Shown: piece by piece, positions 1 to 10,821 of the stretch
Layout of the letters: each line of letters begins with the position of its first letter
Position numbering within the stretch: the stretch's first letter is position 1
Assembly: GCA_026119935.1 (NCBI GenBank)
Contig: JALRMH010000023.1
Location: 310,001-374,000, forward strand
Direction: 5' to 3'
Origin: Endothia cerciana
Lineage: Eukaryota > Ascomycota > Sordariomycetes > Diaporthales > Cryphonectriaceae
DNA: 64,000 nt
Notes under the pieces: generated by a model
Database searches by the model: none
The model's input: the letters and a program-made list of their open reading frames with translations, nothing else
What the model was told of the DNA's origin: nothing
Translations under genes and position numbers: made by a program

Positions 1-749
1 TGGAGCTCGACTTCGCGGCGCAGGGCGCGGGGCCGCTTACCGCGGGAGAATGTCCTCACGTGATGGACCCGAGGTTCTGGGCGCCTTTCACGGACACGTA
101 CCGACAGGGCCCAGCGCTCTTCGCGCAGTGTGGGCTGCCTATCCCGTACTCTGGGGTCGTGGGCATGCCATCTCGTCCCGGTGTGGGCATGAATGTCCGT
201 CGACAGACGCCGATGCCAGACAGGTTCATCACAGATTTCGAGTCCCCTCGTAAGGCCCCTGTACCTCCTCCAGCGAGGGACCACGGGCGCAGCCTCACAG
301 TGCCCCGATCACCGAGGCAGTCTTCGTCGAAGCACTCCCCGTCGGGGCCATCCCCGCCATCTCCCTCATCAAAGCCGTCTTCGTCGCGCCCCTCCACATC
401 AAAGTCCAGACCCACGGTCACACCCCGATCCTCCGACCGCACCAAACCACCCACCCCCTCCAAGGCCAAACCCTCCTCGCGGCCTGCCCCGGCCCCCCAG
501 CCCTGGCCTGGCTTCTCGGCCTTGTTCGGCCTGAAGGAGTCTGCAGACGACATGGAGCGGCGCCGCCAGCAGCAAGACCTTGAGCTCCAGCGCCAGGCGC
601 GCCGAGCAAACCAGCGGATGGCAGCGCAGATCCAGCGTGGCCGTGAGCGCGACCGAGAGAGGCAGTGGCACACGAGGAAGGCACAAGATAGGGTGGACGC
701 TTGGGGTGAGGAGTGGCCCTCGTACTGGGACGCGCCTCCCGAGCTATGA
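1..749 (+). CDS. C-terminal part of a hypothetical protein, cut by window start
   Basis: The reading frame is open from the first bases of the window (codons from position 3, starting Glu-Leu-Asp-Phe) to the TGA at 747-749, so the gene begins outside the window; the ATG at 63 is internal to this open frame. About 249 residues are visible. A first part rich in Pro, Gly and aromatic residues is followed by a long Pro/Ser/Lys low-complexity stretch (codons at about 260-510) and a charged helix rich in Arg, Gln and Glu (about 535-700) that looks like a coiled coil. It ends in an acidic, Trp-containing tail. I do not recognise the family. An intron in the visible part is not needed. Function unknown. 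Confidence 0.5.
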   Translation, partial: ELDFAAQGAGPLTAGECPHVMDPRFWAPFTDTYRQGPALFAQCGLPIPYSGVVGMPSRPGVGMNVRRQTPMPDRFITDFESPRKAPVPPPARDHGRSLTVPRSPRQSSSKHSPSGPSPPSPSSKPSSSRPSTSKSRPTVTPRSSDRTKPPTPSKAKPSSRPAPAPQPWPGFSALFGLKESADDMERRRQQQDLELQRQARRANQRMAAQIQRGRERDRERQWHTRKAQDRVDAWGEEWPSYWDAPPEL

Positions 750-1364
750 TCAATCGCGTAGGCCCCTGCCGTGAACCGGATGACGTGATCGCGAGAGACG
801 ATGTCAGCAATGTAGCCTCTTTGGCGTGATCGTGGGTGTTCCTTTGGATGCCCAACTCCCGAGGTCGCCTAGACACCTCAATCTCCTCTATTTTTCCTTT
901 TGTTTCCCGGGCCTCTTCAGGTAAGCAAAGGTAGGTTAGAACAAGAAAGTAAGTCTCCATACCCCATCCCCTCTTCTTCAAACGTGAGTATGTGAACAGA
1001 TCCAAGAACAGATAGTAGACCGCCACCTAGGCAGCTTAATATAGGCAGACCCGCCAAAACAACTACAGTCCAAGGAGTCTCTTAAAGAGTCCTGTCGCCG
1101 TCAAGTTGTAACATATGAGATCAGAGAGTGATGCCAGTGCAGTAACGTTCATATTTGATTCAGTATCCCCATGACTTAGAAGAGAGAAGTTAGGCCAATC
1201 ATGGATGCCCCCGCCGGTATCTTAAACAGTGTTTGTTGGCTCCAGACGCCGTCTTAGCAAAGATGCCCTCTAGTTGCCCCAACGCATCTATCTCGAAGTC
1301 TTGGGGACATCTGTGCAGCAAATGCCGATGTGGGTGTCGGCATCTGTGTGGGGTGTCGGCCATC
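750..1364. other. Intergenic, no gene supported
   Basis: Lies between two convergent 3' ends. Only short overlapping frames are present; no RNA gene or repeat was recognised. Confidence 0.5.
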
Positions 1365-1842
1365 CTAGACTTCCTCCACCTTATCCTCACCAGCCATGCC
1401 AGCTGTACTTCCATCCTCTTCCATCGTCGTGGTGCTCGACTCAGACTTCCTCGCGGCCTTCTTCTCCCGCCGCATCTGCTTGATGCTCTTCTCGTGCGCG
1501 GCCTTCACCTTGGTCTTCTTGGTCTTCTTGGCGGGCTTCTCGTTCTCCTTGTCCCGCTCCCGCTCCTTGGCCTCACGACTTTTAGTCTCGCGCTCCTCGC
1601 GCTTCGTAGCCGCGGTGCACCTCACGCAGCCCGTATGCCTCGCGTGGAAGCTGCCCGGGTGCGTGTCGCACTCCAGGTAGTGCTTGACGGCGACGCATCT
1701 TTTGTCGCCCATGCGGCCGCATATGGGGCTGGTGGAACGTATGGTCAGACAGCGTGGAGGAGGCCCTGAAGGAAGCCTGAGGGGATGGGGCCAGGTGGAC
1801 CTACCAGTGGTGGCCATGAAACGACGGCATCTTGGATCGCAT
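1365..1842 (-). CDS. Small CPIC zinc-motif protein with highly charged tail
   Basis: Model: complement of 1365-1728 and 1805-1842, with a 76 bp intron (1729-1804, GTAGGT...CAG), giving 133 residues. Splicing creates the motif His-His-Cys-Pro-Ile-Cys-Gly, because the first Cys codon is split by the intron; this supports the junction. It is followed by Cys-Val-Ala-Val, Glu-Cys-Asp-Thr-His, His-Ala-Arg-His and Cys-Val-Arg-Cys, so the first 50 residues carry a dense Cys/His set suited to binding one or two zinc ions. From about residue 52 the protein is a Lys/Arg/Glu-rich helix with a basic patch that could act as a nuclear signal, then an acidic end. The start at 1842 was chosen over an in-frame ATG-less extension; the ATG four codons later is also possible. 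I do not know a named family. A nucleic-acid-binding role is a guess from charge. Confidence 0.6.
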
Positions 1843-3191
1843 GGTGATGTTCTTGTGATTGGTTGGGTTTGTAATTAAAGATGGAAAACGCCTCTTTTGC
1901 TGAGATGGCAGACCGTTGGCGATAGTCTCCTGGATCTGGAATATTCTCAGAAATTCTGGCGCTCTGACGCCTGGTATTAAATAGTTCTGCAAGAGTCTTC
2001 ACAGTTCCGTGCAGTCCAAACTCTACGGCCGAGACAGCAATATGCTGCTGGACTGCAGCTGGCTACCTAAGTTTGACACATTCACTGGCTATACGAATCA
2101 GAAAGCCCAGACGCGGTGCTGAGGCAACGGGTGAGAAATGCAATCCACTCCCACCAAACGGATGATCAAAGGTGTCGGCCGGATAGGTGCAGGCACCCGA
2201 CGTGTTGCCCGCCGTGAGGCTTCCCGATCGATTGGACATGCTGGGCCCTCATAGGTCGTTCGGCAGATGGCCTTTCTTCAGATGACAAAGAAGCAATACT
2301 ATTTCGTGTACATTTGCCTCAGAAGGACTTCGCGAAGGACTATGTGTTATATACCTGGAATACCATATACGACAGAACTTCCAAGGCTATGATCCATCTC
2401 AATTGTGTAAGAGTCAGGCGGATGCTCTACAAGAGGCGAAGGTGGTCATCACATGTTGGAAAGGACCGGTGGGATGGATCCTTGTGGAGCGAGTTGTTCA
2501 AAGATCTGATAAAGTAGTAGCATATATTGACTATTAGATTCCATCCGCAGCCTCGAAGGACGTAGTCATACTACCCATCGACCGTAATCTTTTATGTCTC
2601 GTGGCTCGGCCTTCGCTTTGCTGCGTGGATATTTGCGACACGCCCCACACTGCCCTCACGTTCCTCCAGACTCCTCGACGGCCGTCCACTTCGCTTCAAA
2701 AGATCAAAGCCCGTCGGGTGCCGCTGGTATTGAGGCACATGGTCTTTCCGTGGGCACGAATGTAGACGATGATTAGACAAAAAGGAATGATGAGATTTCA
2801 CAATGTCACGGAAGAACAGATGCGTACATACATCCTGTGCGAAACTTGAATATTGCCTCCTCATGGAGGCACCGACAAACATCAACCTTCAGTCTGCGCG
2901 TGCCTAGCAGTTTGAACATGCTAGCAATTAATGGTCTAGGTATTGTCCGGGGATACTGCCCCCCGTCCAAGCGGTGAGATTTTCGACAGGCCGGTCAGCA
3001 CTAAGGCGGGTGGTCGCGATGCTGGACTGGAGTGGAGCTAGCCAGCTGGCAGACTTCCGGAGATCCCTAGAGCGCCTGCTCCCCTTCGCCCTGGCCCGGA
3101 GGCATTCACTTCTCTGTCCTTCTCAACACCTACCAAGCATTACGCGCGGAGAATCACACGGCCAGGCCTGGAGCAAAACTTACCCGCAGAC
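1843..3191. other. Intergenic, no gene supported
   Basis: About 1.3 kb of promoter-like DNA between the divergent zinc-motif gene and the NmrA-like gene. Short frames on both strands overlap each other and show no recognisable motif or splice structure. Confidence 0.45.
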
Positions 3192-4142
3192 ATGTCTGAT
3201 ATCCTTGTCATCACGAGTCCGGGGGGCCACCAATGCAGACACCTCATCCCTCTGCTCTACAGCAAGGGGCGGTGGAGGCTCCGGCTCGCCGCGCACTCGG
3301 AGACGTCCCGCGCGAAGCTGCACGCCCGGTACCCTGACGCCGAGGTGGTCGCGGTCGACCTCGTCTCCCTCGAGGCCTGCCAGGCGCTGGTCGCGGGGGC
3401 CACGGCGGTCTACCACGTCGGGCCCTCGTTCCACTCGCGCGAGCGGGAGATGGGCCTCAACATGGTCGACGCCGCGGTCGCGGAGTCGCGGAAGGCCGGC
3501 AGCACGTTCAGACACTTCGTGTTCTCGGGCGTGGCGGGCACGCAGATCCGCAACCTGATGCAGCACGACCTCAAGTCGCTGGTCGAGGAGAGGCTGTACC
3601 TGAGCGCCGGGCTCAGCTGGACGATCCTGCAGCCGACCAACTTCATGGACTTCTTCCCCATCGGGCTGCTGGCGCGCCAGGAGAGGCCGGTGCTCGACAA
3701 GCTGTGGAATTCCGACTGCAAGAACAGCGTGGTCGCGCTGAGGGATCTCGCCGAGGCCGCGGCGAAGGTGCTGGACGAGGGCGAGAGGCACTACTTCGCG
3801 CAGTACCAGCTGTCTTCGACGCTGCCCATATCGGAGGCGGAGAAGGCCGAGATCGCCGGTAGGCACCTGGGCAAGAAGGTCGAGGTCCGGGCCGCATCTC
3901 TGGAGGATGGCGTGGACCGGGTCTTGCAACAGCTGTTTGGGGAGACGATGGTCGGGAACGGAGACGAGCGGCCGGATATCGTGCGGGACGAGGCGGAGAG
4001 ACTGATCTTGTTCTCGAACCGTAGGGGCCTCAGGGGTAGTCCGAACGTGATGAGGTGGCTATTGGGGAGGGAGCCGACGAGCGTGGATGAATGGGTCAGG
4101 ATGGAGCTCCAGAAGCTGAGCAGCGAGACGCAGGGGCAGTAG
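3192..4142 (+). CDS. NmrA-like NAD(P)-binding Rossmann protein
   Basis: Single-exon gene of 316 residues. The N-terminus (Ile-Leu-Val-Ile-Thr-Ser-Pro-Gly-Gly-His-Gln) is a degenerate form of the glycine-rich loop of atypical short-chain dehydrogenases. It is followed by a first-strand/helix pattern, an acidic turn (Ala-Val-Asp-Leu) and an Ala-Val-Tyr-His-Val-Gly segment as in NmrA/HSCARG-type proteins. Phe-Val-Phe-Ser-Gly-Val matches the strand before the usual active site, and Leu-Gln-Pro-Thr-Asn-Phe-Met is the typical NmrA-family C-terminal substrate region. The family includes redox-sensing transcriptional co-regulators and isoflavone-reductase-like enzymes; which one applies cannot be told here. 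The start has an A at -3 (cagacATG). It stands alone, with no operon-like partner. Confidence 0.8.
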   Translation: MSDILVITSPGGHQCRHLIPLLYSKGRWRLRLAAHSETSRAKLHARYPDAEVVAVDLVSLEACQALVAGATAVYHVGPSFHSREREMGLNMVDAAVAESRKAGSTFRHFVFSGVAGTQIRNLMQHDLKSLVEERLYLSAGLSWTILQPTNFMDFFPIGLLARQERPVLDKLWNSDCKNSVVALRDLAEAAAKVLDEGERHYFAQYQLSSTLPISEAEKAEIAGRHLGKKVEVRAASLEDGVDRVLQQLFGETMVGNGDERPDIVRDEAERLILFSNRRGLRGSPNVMRWLLGREPTSVDEWVRMELQKLSSETQGQ

Positions 4143-4937
4143 CTGGCCTGCTTTTCCTGCGTGGGTCGCCGAGCTGGTAGCGAATTCCGTCCCATGAGCT
4201 CTGCAGAATTCCTGGGTATTACACCGTAGCGCCGTGTGTTGCTGTGCTCGTCCGCCGGTGCGTGACCGCGAAGGTCGGCAGCGTCTGCCCCATGGTTAAG
4301 TGAGTGTGGTTGTCCAGTCGGATACCCTCCCTAGCCAGTGTTGGGACCAACAACGGCGTCCGTACTGTCAACTCGGCGTCGACAACATGATACCTGGGAC
4401 ATTGCCAGGAATCTGGAGGGAGGGAACGAGGTGGCGAGATGGTAAGGTAGAGTTCGAGGGAGCCTTGGGTCTCCCGAAGAATAAACTAGAAGCAAATGGT
4501 CAACGATGTGAGTGGGCGGCTTTCGAAGCTGCAAAGGACTGGCGGGACAGGGGCGCTCTCCAGCACATGTCGACCTCCAGCGGATGCCTTTCGAGACACT
4601 TTCTGAGACATATTTGAGGACGACAGCGGCAATGCCCTGGAGGACAGGCCGGGAGGACCAGCCGGGAGGCGGCGGCTACAAAGTGGGAAGAGGGGAGGGC
4701 ATCAAGCAGCATGACGACCTCCCGCTCCCACAGTCTGAAAACCTTTCGAATCTCGAGGGAGGGAAGAAAAAAAATTTGAAATTCCCATGTAGCATCGCGT
4801 ATGTCATCTGACGAAGAAAAGAAGCCAAAAGAAGGGTCAGGAGGCGGCGGCTGCAGACCGGACAACGGCATAAGCGAGGTCTCGGGTATCTACCGACTAC
4901 TGTACATGCATGCGGCCGCCTCAATGCTGTGGGGATC

Positions 4938-5044
4938 TACAACTCTCAGGGTTTAATTTTCCCGCCTCGCTACCAAGGCTACTTGCAAAAAATGATATAA
5001 CCAGTCTCGCTGGCGAGGTGGGAAATCAAACCCTGAGAGTTGTA
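4938..5044. mobile_element. MITE-like element with about 32 bp terminal inverted repeats and TA flanks
   Basis: The left end reads tacaactctcagggttt followed by aattttcccgcctcgc. The right end, read on the minus strand, starts with the same 17 bases and continues gatttcccacctcgc. The two arms (4938-4970 and 5013-5044) therefore match with about three substitutions and a one-base gap around a loop of about 42 bp. The outermost two bases on each side are TA, as expected for the TA target duplication of Tc1/mariner-type elements. There is no coding capacity, so this would be a non-autonomous element. A plain hairpin without mobility is the alternative; copies elsewhere in the genome would decide. 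Confidence 0.5.
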
Positions 5045-5057
5045 CTACTACTACAGC

Positions 5058-5073
5058 AGCAGCAGCTGCTGCT
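5058..5073. repeat. Perfect CAG/CTG palindrome
   Basis: AGCAGCAG followed by CTGCTGCT, in a run of CTA and CAG triplets right beside the MITE-like element. It could fold into a hairpin. Confidence 0.6.
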
Positions 5074-5096
5074 ACCATAGTATGTGCTGTGTGTAG

Positions 5097-5128
5097 TATG
5101 GCAGTATGGCAGTACGGCAGTATGGCAG
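5097..5128. repeat. Tandem repeat, 4 x 8 bp (tatggcag)
   Basis: Four head-to-tail copies; the third has tac in place of tat. Confidence 0.8.
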
Positions 5129-5182
5129 TAGTACGTCTCCTCCTGGGACGTGTTGGCGTTGACTCGATAGAATCGAGTGATG

Positions 5183-5776
5183 TTATCAGGCTGTTATCTG
5201 CGCTGATATTGGGCCCTCGCGGCCCGCCCAGGTCCTAGGGGGCCCCACCCTTGGGTAGATCCGGATGAGCAACGACAAAGAGCAACGACAAACAGGACCG
5301 CCCTCGCTGGAGATCTGGACGCCTGGGGAGGTACAGTATCGGCGCCCAAGAGACTTCCCCCCCCCCCCCCCCAAGGCCGACGACGTCGTAGCGCGCTGCA
5401 GCTAGAGAATAGGGCTCGTGTTCCAACTGATAAGCCCTCTCCTCGCCTCTCCCTCGTCCCCCATGTCCGGGCTCATGCATAGACGCACACAGAGGGAGAG
5501 GGAAGCACTTCATGCTGCCACACCACCACCACCACCACCACCAGCAGAGACCCTCCCAAGGTAACGAGTCATCTTGCCCAGCGTTCAAGGGGAGGGAGAC
5601 ACGCACAGACCCGGCTGCATGCGACAGTGGGTCGGCTGGTTCCGACTTCTCTAGCATCAGCTGCCATCCTAGCTGCCGCTGGCCCGTCGTCGGTGGGGTC
5701 CACTGCGGCGCCCAGCCTTCCGGTCCTGTCCTTATTAGGAGGATCCTCACGGGGTCCAGACTTGGGATGAAGATAA
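5183..5776. promoter_or_regulatory. Four HGATAR (AreA/NIT2-type GATA) sites upstream of the purine permease
   Basis: HGATAR matches are seen at 5183-5188 (TGATAA, minus strand), 5194-5199 (AGATAA, minus), 5428-5433 (TGATAA, plus) and 5771-5776 (AGATAA, plus). The first two are only 5 bp apart. GATA factors of the AreA type bind this motif and drive nitrogen-scavenging genes, including purine permeases in Aspergillus; paired sites are commonly the active ones. That these sites work here is inference. Confidence 0.4.
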
Positions 5777-6111
5777 GCGGTGCTTGGCTGTGATTTCGGC
5801 CTGCGGGCTGCATTTCGGCCCAGAGAAAACCTTCCTTGCGGGTTCCTGACGAGTCTGGACGCCATCTCGTTATATTTCCCTCGTCGTCTTATAAAGTCCA
5901 CCTGACATCCTCGACGAGATGTGCCCCCGACGTTCCCCCCAAGAACTCCACCACGACTCCACGAGCGTTGGCGCCCTTGGGAACCTGTACTACCCCATCC
6001 CCGGCTCTTTTCTTCTCTTCTCCCCCCCCCCCCCTTTGCCATTGGACGCTGTGATACTCCCAGCATCAATATCCCCGGCCCGTCTTGACAGGGGCGTCAC
6101 AACCCGCGACG

Positions 6112-8143
6112 ATGGATGAGGACCAAGGGCCGTCGCGGATCGGTGCTCACGATGAGCCCAGGAGGGGCTTTGGTGACCGGCTCCGGGGCTTCAAGCACGC
6201 CTTCTTCACCAAGGACGGGCTGGTAGGCGACTACGACTACGCCTTCCTCTTCACGCCCAGCCTCCCCTTCATGAGGAAGAGGGCGCAGGCGGCACCATTC
6301 TTCGGCCTCAACGAGAAACTCCCGGTGTTCCTCGCCCTGCTGCTCGGCCTCCAACATGCTCTCGCAATGCTGGCGGGCATCATCACCCCGCCCATCATCC
6401 TCGCGGCTGCTGCCAACCTGTCTGCGGAGCTGGAGCAGTATCTCGTGTCAACGTCCCTGGTCGTCTCGGGCGTCCTGTCCATGATCCAGATCACAAGGTT
6501 TCACATCTTCAGGACGCCGTATGAGCATCCCCCTCCCCCCGCTTTCTTTGTCATCCTCCTCCGGGCTCACCAGGCAGCTGACCCAGGGCTCCAGATACTA
6601 CTTGGGCACCGGCGTCATCTCCGTCGTCGGCGTTTCATTCTCCACCATCACCGTGGCCACGCGCGCCTTTACCCAGATGTACGAGAACGGCTACTGCCCG
6701 ACCGCCGAGGACGGGACCCAGCTGCCCTGCCCGGAGGGCTACGGCGCCATCATCGGCACATCTGCGGTCTGTGCCCTGCTCGAGGTCCTGATCTCCTTCA
6801 TCCCGCCCAAGACCATGCTGCGCATCTTCCCGCCCATCGTGACCGGCCCCACGGTCATGCTGATCGGCATCAGCCTTATCGAGAGCGGCTTCGAGGACTG
6901 GGCGGGCGGCAGCGGGTCGTGCATGGATCCCACCACGGCCTACTACGCGCTGTGCCCGAACATCGACGCCCCGCATGCTCTGCCGTGGGGTAGTGCCGAG
7001 TTCCTTGGTGAGTTAGCTGGTCTCGTGCCGGGCGGCGCCCATTGCTGCATCGTGCCGTGACTGACTTGAGCTTTTTCTTTGCTTTGCTCCATACAGGTCT
7101 CGGTTTCTCCGTCTTTGTCGCCATCATCCTCTGCGAGCGCTTCGGCGCGCCCATCATGAAATCCTGCTCCGTCGTCATCGGCCTCCTCGTCGGCTGCATC
7201 ATCGCCGCGGCCTGCGGGTACTTCGACCGCTCCGGCATCGACGCCGCGCCCGTGGCCAGCTTCGTCTGGGTGCACACCTTCAAGCTCAGCGTGTACGGCC
7301 CGCTGGTGCTGCCCCTGCTGGCCGTCTTCATCATCTGCGCGTGCGAGGCGATCGGTGACATCACCGCGACGTGCGACGTGTCGCGCCTCGAGGTCGACGG
7401 CGAGCTCTACGAGAGCAGGATCCAGGGCGGTGTGCTCGCCGACGGGCTGAACGGGGTCCTGGCCGCGCTGTGCACCATCACGCCCATGTCCACCTTCGCG
7501 CAGAACAACGGCGTCATCGCCCTGACGAGGTGTGCGAACCGCAAGGCGGGCTACTGCGCCTGGTGAGTTAACAATAAGAGTCCCGGTTCCCATTCACCCC
7601 TCCCTCCCCCTTTCCAACCCCTCGCGCTTCGTGAGGCCTGGCTAACCAACTCCCCCCCCCCCCCCCGGCAGTATCTTCCTCATAATCATGGGCATCCTCG
7701 CCAAGTTCGCCGCCGCCCTGACCTCGATCCCGTCCGCCGTCATCGGCGGCATGACGACCTTCCTCTTCACCTCGGTCACCGTCTCCGGCATCGCCATCAT
7801 CACGCGCGGCGTCCCCTTCAACCGCCGCAACCGCTTCATCCTGACCGCCGGCCTGGCCATCGGCTACGGCGCGACGCTGGTGCCGTCCTACTTCAGCTCC
7901 GTCTTCACGTACGGCGGGTCCAACAAGAGCCTGCAGGGGTTCCTAGACGCCATCGAGCTGGTCATGGAGACGGGCTTCGCGGTCACGGCACTGGTGACCA
8001 TGGTCCTGAACCTGGTGCTGCCCGAGGAGTTCGAGGACACGGACGAGGCGAGGGGAAAACTAGTAGAGGCGGCGCCGGGGAGCAGGAGGACTGGGGTGGC
8101 GAGCGAAGAAGGGAGTCGTCATGGTGATGAGAAATTGGCTTGA
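6112..8143 (+). CDS. Uric acid/xanthine permease (NAT/NCS2 family, UapA/UapC-like)
   Basis: Model: 6112-6518, 6595-7007, 7097-7562, 7672-8143; introns of 76, 89 and 109 bp; 585 residues, close to the usual 570-600. The nucleobase-ascorbate transporter signature Gln-Asn-Asn-Gly-Val-Ile-Ala-Leu-Thr-Arg is present at about residues 409-418, as in fungal uric acid/xanthine carriers. The helix-1 Gln-His motif (Leu-Gln-His-Ala-Leu-Ala-Met-Leu) and some 12-14 hydrophobic segments are also visible. Role: proton symport of urate and xanthine across the plasma membrane for use as nitrogen source. Junctions restore family-typical sequence (for example Phe-Arg-Thr-Pro|Tyr-Tyr-Leu-Gly-Thr-Gly). Intron 3 has a 16-base C run just before its acceptor. 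Upstream GATA sites suggest nitrogen control. Guanine deaminase lies 50 kb away. Exact substrate range is inferred from the signature. Confidence 0.93.
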
Positions 8144-9472
8144 GAGCAGTCCATTGGTTTTGGTAGCGGCGATTGGACCCATCTATGCTTCAAGATAAAT
8201 ACCTGGGTGCTTGAAGAGACCTGGATTTTATTTTATTCTTATCTTTTATTTCTCGGGAACAGCTTATCCTAATTTGTGATTCTACTTAGCTGCTGGTGCC
8301 ACTTGTGCCCCTTTGATGCCCCAAAACCTTTGTCCTGTAGGTTCACTGGCTTGCCTCGAAATAGTCGTTACCCATATTTAGTCAAGGCACCGCTACTAAA
8401 GCCAACCTGTATACCCCTTTTTAAGACTGCAATATTGTTCAACATGAGGGTTCTATCAATGGGACACATGTGATTCTTCACACCATGCTCCTTTCTCCGG
8501 GTTCACATCATGGAGCCTTGTCCGGACCGCGGTACCTATGCATGAGGACGAAAGCTTGTGACTCTAGACCATCGCAGTCGTTCCGCTAAGTTGATAACAG
8601 CTCAAGAGCACCCTCCCCCTTTCCCCTTCAGGCCACGCCACGGGCGTCTCCAGCCGCGCCGACTCCATTCGGCCAGCAGCTCCAGCCCCAGGCCTCATCA
8701 CCGAGCTGCTCCCTAGGTACACGATATAGACATTTCCCCCTTGGGCCCCGCTGGAAAGGCTCGGGCGGTACAGGCCGAAGCTGATTGCGGGCTTTCTATC
8801 TGTGTACAGCGAGGGAGTGTCGCGGGAGGCTTCGAGAGCAGGCTGTCGGATATGCTTCGCCTCGTCATGTGGCAGCAGTGGCCTGGTAGGGGCGTCGCCG
8901 GCTGGTCCTGCGGATGTAGTTCGCCGTCTCAGCCATAACGGGCCACCCATGCGGCTGGCCGATGTCAAGGACAACTCTCCGGATATATGAGATGGATGAA
9001 TCCGGCGATGTAGGCCAACCAACGTTCACTTCTCATCAGCGACTCCGAGTCATTCAGACGGTCTCTGAAGGTGGGCAGTTGGTGTCACTTAAGCATACCC
9101 ACGGCTCACTGGGGGGCGGACTGTGTGTCGATACTATATTCCTTATGTATCTCATGGACACACGAGACCAAGAGTGGGCGGCCATGGCCCCCGGAACCTT
9201 ATTCTGGATTTGAAGGACGCGTTGACCCTTCGACTCAGCCTGGGCCGTGGGGCCGACACTGTGCTATGTGGGGGTTGCGCTGAATAGCTAGCCAGGGGAC
9301 ATTAGTCCCAACTCTTTCTACCCCTTCTCGGGTCGGAACCAGTTAGCCCATCCATCCATCACCATGCCAGGGTTCAGCTCCTTAAGGTTTCGCGGTATGT
9401 AACTCCCAGGGAAGTGCCCCTGTCTTCAATTGCAACCCTCTGTCATTGCCATCGCGAGGCACGACACACCCG
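8144..9472. other. Intergenic, no gene supported
   Basis: About 1.3 kb between the convergent permease and HPP genes. A 152-codon minus-strand frame at 8564-9022 lacks family features and is overlapped by other frames. Confidence 0.45.
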
Positions 9473-10517
9473 TCAGCTAACCTCCTGAGGGGCCACGAGC
9501 GAAATCGATGACGGTGTCGACAGCCTCTGAAGGATCCTCTCCAAACACACCCTCTCAGAGGTTGTCAGGTGGATGCCGGGAGAGGCAACTATCCCGCCCC
9601 TCGTGATCATGAGAAGCGCCGGGGACCCGTCTGCCGACGCCTGCCCGAGGTCCTCGTCGACGTCACGGCCCCGCGGCTCCTCGATCCCCGCGATCATGTT
9701 CTTCTCGCAGCAGCTCCGCGGCCCGTCCTGCCTGCAGGCCCAAAAGGAGCCGACCTCCTCCGCGGTCCACCAGTACGCAGGGAACGCCCTCTGTATGTTG
9801 TTGATCAGCAGGGCAACGATGAGCATGAGGCAGCTGCTTATCATGACCACGGGGACGAGGGTCCAGCCGAGCTGGATGACGCTGTCGTCCGTCACGGCGA
9901 GCAGGGCGGTCGCGCCGGCGGGGGGGTGGATCGTCCCGGTGATGCCCATGAGAATGGTGGAGCAGGCGCAGGACAGGGAGCCGGCGAGCCAGCGCAGCTC
10001 GGAGTGGGGCGACGGGATCTGTGCGAAGCCCTTGCCGATGGCCACCCCGATCAGGCTGCTGCCGAGCTGCCCGAGGACCAGGTTCCGCGGCTGGGAGAGG
10101 GGCGAGTCGACCGCATAGAACTCAAGCACGGCAGCGGCCCCCTAGGTTCACCTCGTCAGACTCCCACGCCATGGGAGGGGAGAAGGAAGGGAGAAGGGCT
10201 CCCCTACTGGCGGCCGAGGTGGGTGGACTCACGAAGCTGCCCAGGATGAGAGGTGCCCCGGGGTCGTCCAGGCCCGGGACCTGCCTGCAGACAGCATAGA
10301 TCAGGGAAAGGGCGGCCAGCGTCCCCACGAAGCACCACGCGACGGTGAGCACATTTCCCAGCGGCCTCGGCGGGCGGTCGCGATAGCCCAGAAAGCGGGC
10401 GACGGCGGGCGGCAGGTCCTGCTTGCGGGGAGATCTGATGAAGGGGTTGATGTATCTGTCGATGTCGACGTTCCATCCCGACGGCACGAGCACGCCTCCG
10501 GGCTTTGTGGGCATCAT
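9473..10517 (-). CDS. HPP family integral membrane protein
   Basis: Model: complement of 9473-10141 and 10233-10517 with a 91 bp intron (10142-10232, GTGAGT...CTAG); 317 residues. The spliced junction gives Leu-Gly-Ser-Phe|Gly-Ala-Ala-Ala-Val-Leu, a hallmark of the family. The namesake motif His-Pro-Pro-Ala-Gly-Ala-Thr-Ala follows, as do Gln-Pro-Arg-Asn and the N-terminal Asp-Arg-Tyr-Ile-Asn-Pro-Phe. Four hydrophobic segments fit the HPP domain. Bacterial and plant HPP proteins have been linked to nitrite transport into organelles; the fungal role is not settled. The C-terminal 90 residues are hydrophilic and not conserved in any way I recognise. The first ATG in frame is at 10517 (an ATG-ATG pair). 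Confidence 0.88.
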
Positions 10518-10762
10518 GGCATACACCGTAGCGGCCGGGGATGGTGGTACCGCATCGATGGGCAGTCGAGGCTTCTCGAGAGACCGTGGTAGGACCCGAG
10601 AGTACTATAGTTCTCCAGCCCTGGGCCCGTTCGAGGTGCTGGTCATGTGCTCCCCTGCAGAGGAAGTGTCGGTGTCGGATGCGGGCCGTTCGGTCAAGGA
10701 ACGGTGGAGGTCATTGTTTTTTCTTCTCCTCTTGCGTGACGGGAGATCATGCATGGTTCTAT

Positions 10763-10821
10763 ATAAAAAATTAAAAATTAAAAAAATTAAAAATTAAAAA
10801 AATTAAAAATTAAAAAAATAA
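10763..10821. repeat. A/T-rich tandem repeat, period about 17 bp
   Basis: Three to four copies of a unit made of A5-7 blocks separated by TT. It lies about 250 bp upstream of the HPP start. Confidence 0.8.

Larger units (their letters stand above)
4143..6111. other. Repeat-rich intergenic region upstream of the purine permease
   Basis: About 2 kb. It holds a MITE-like inverted repeat (4938-5044), a 16 bp CAG/CTG palindrome (5058-5073), an 8 bp tandem repeat (5097-5128), a 16-base C run (5357-5372), a CAC-rich tract near 5522-5542 and four HGATAR sites. No coding gene is supported. Confidence 0.55.

Noticed and set aside
56..673. 205-codon minus-strand frame opposite the first gene
   Set aside because: It mirrors the Pro/Ser-rich plus-strand gene; composition (Arg/Gly/Asp) is that of a shadow frame.
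8564..9022. 152-codon minus-strand frame
   Set aside because: No recognisable motif, Ser/Arg/Pro-rich shadow composition, overlapped by plus frames.
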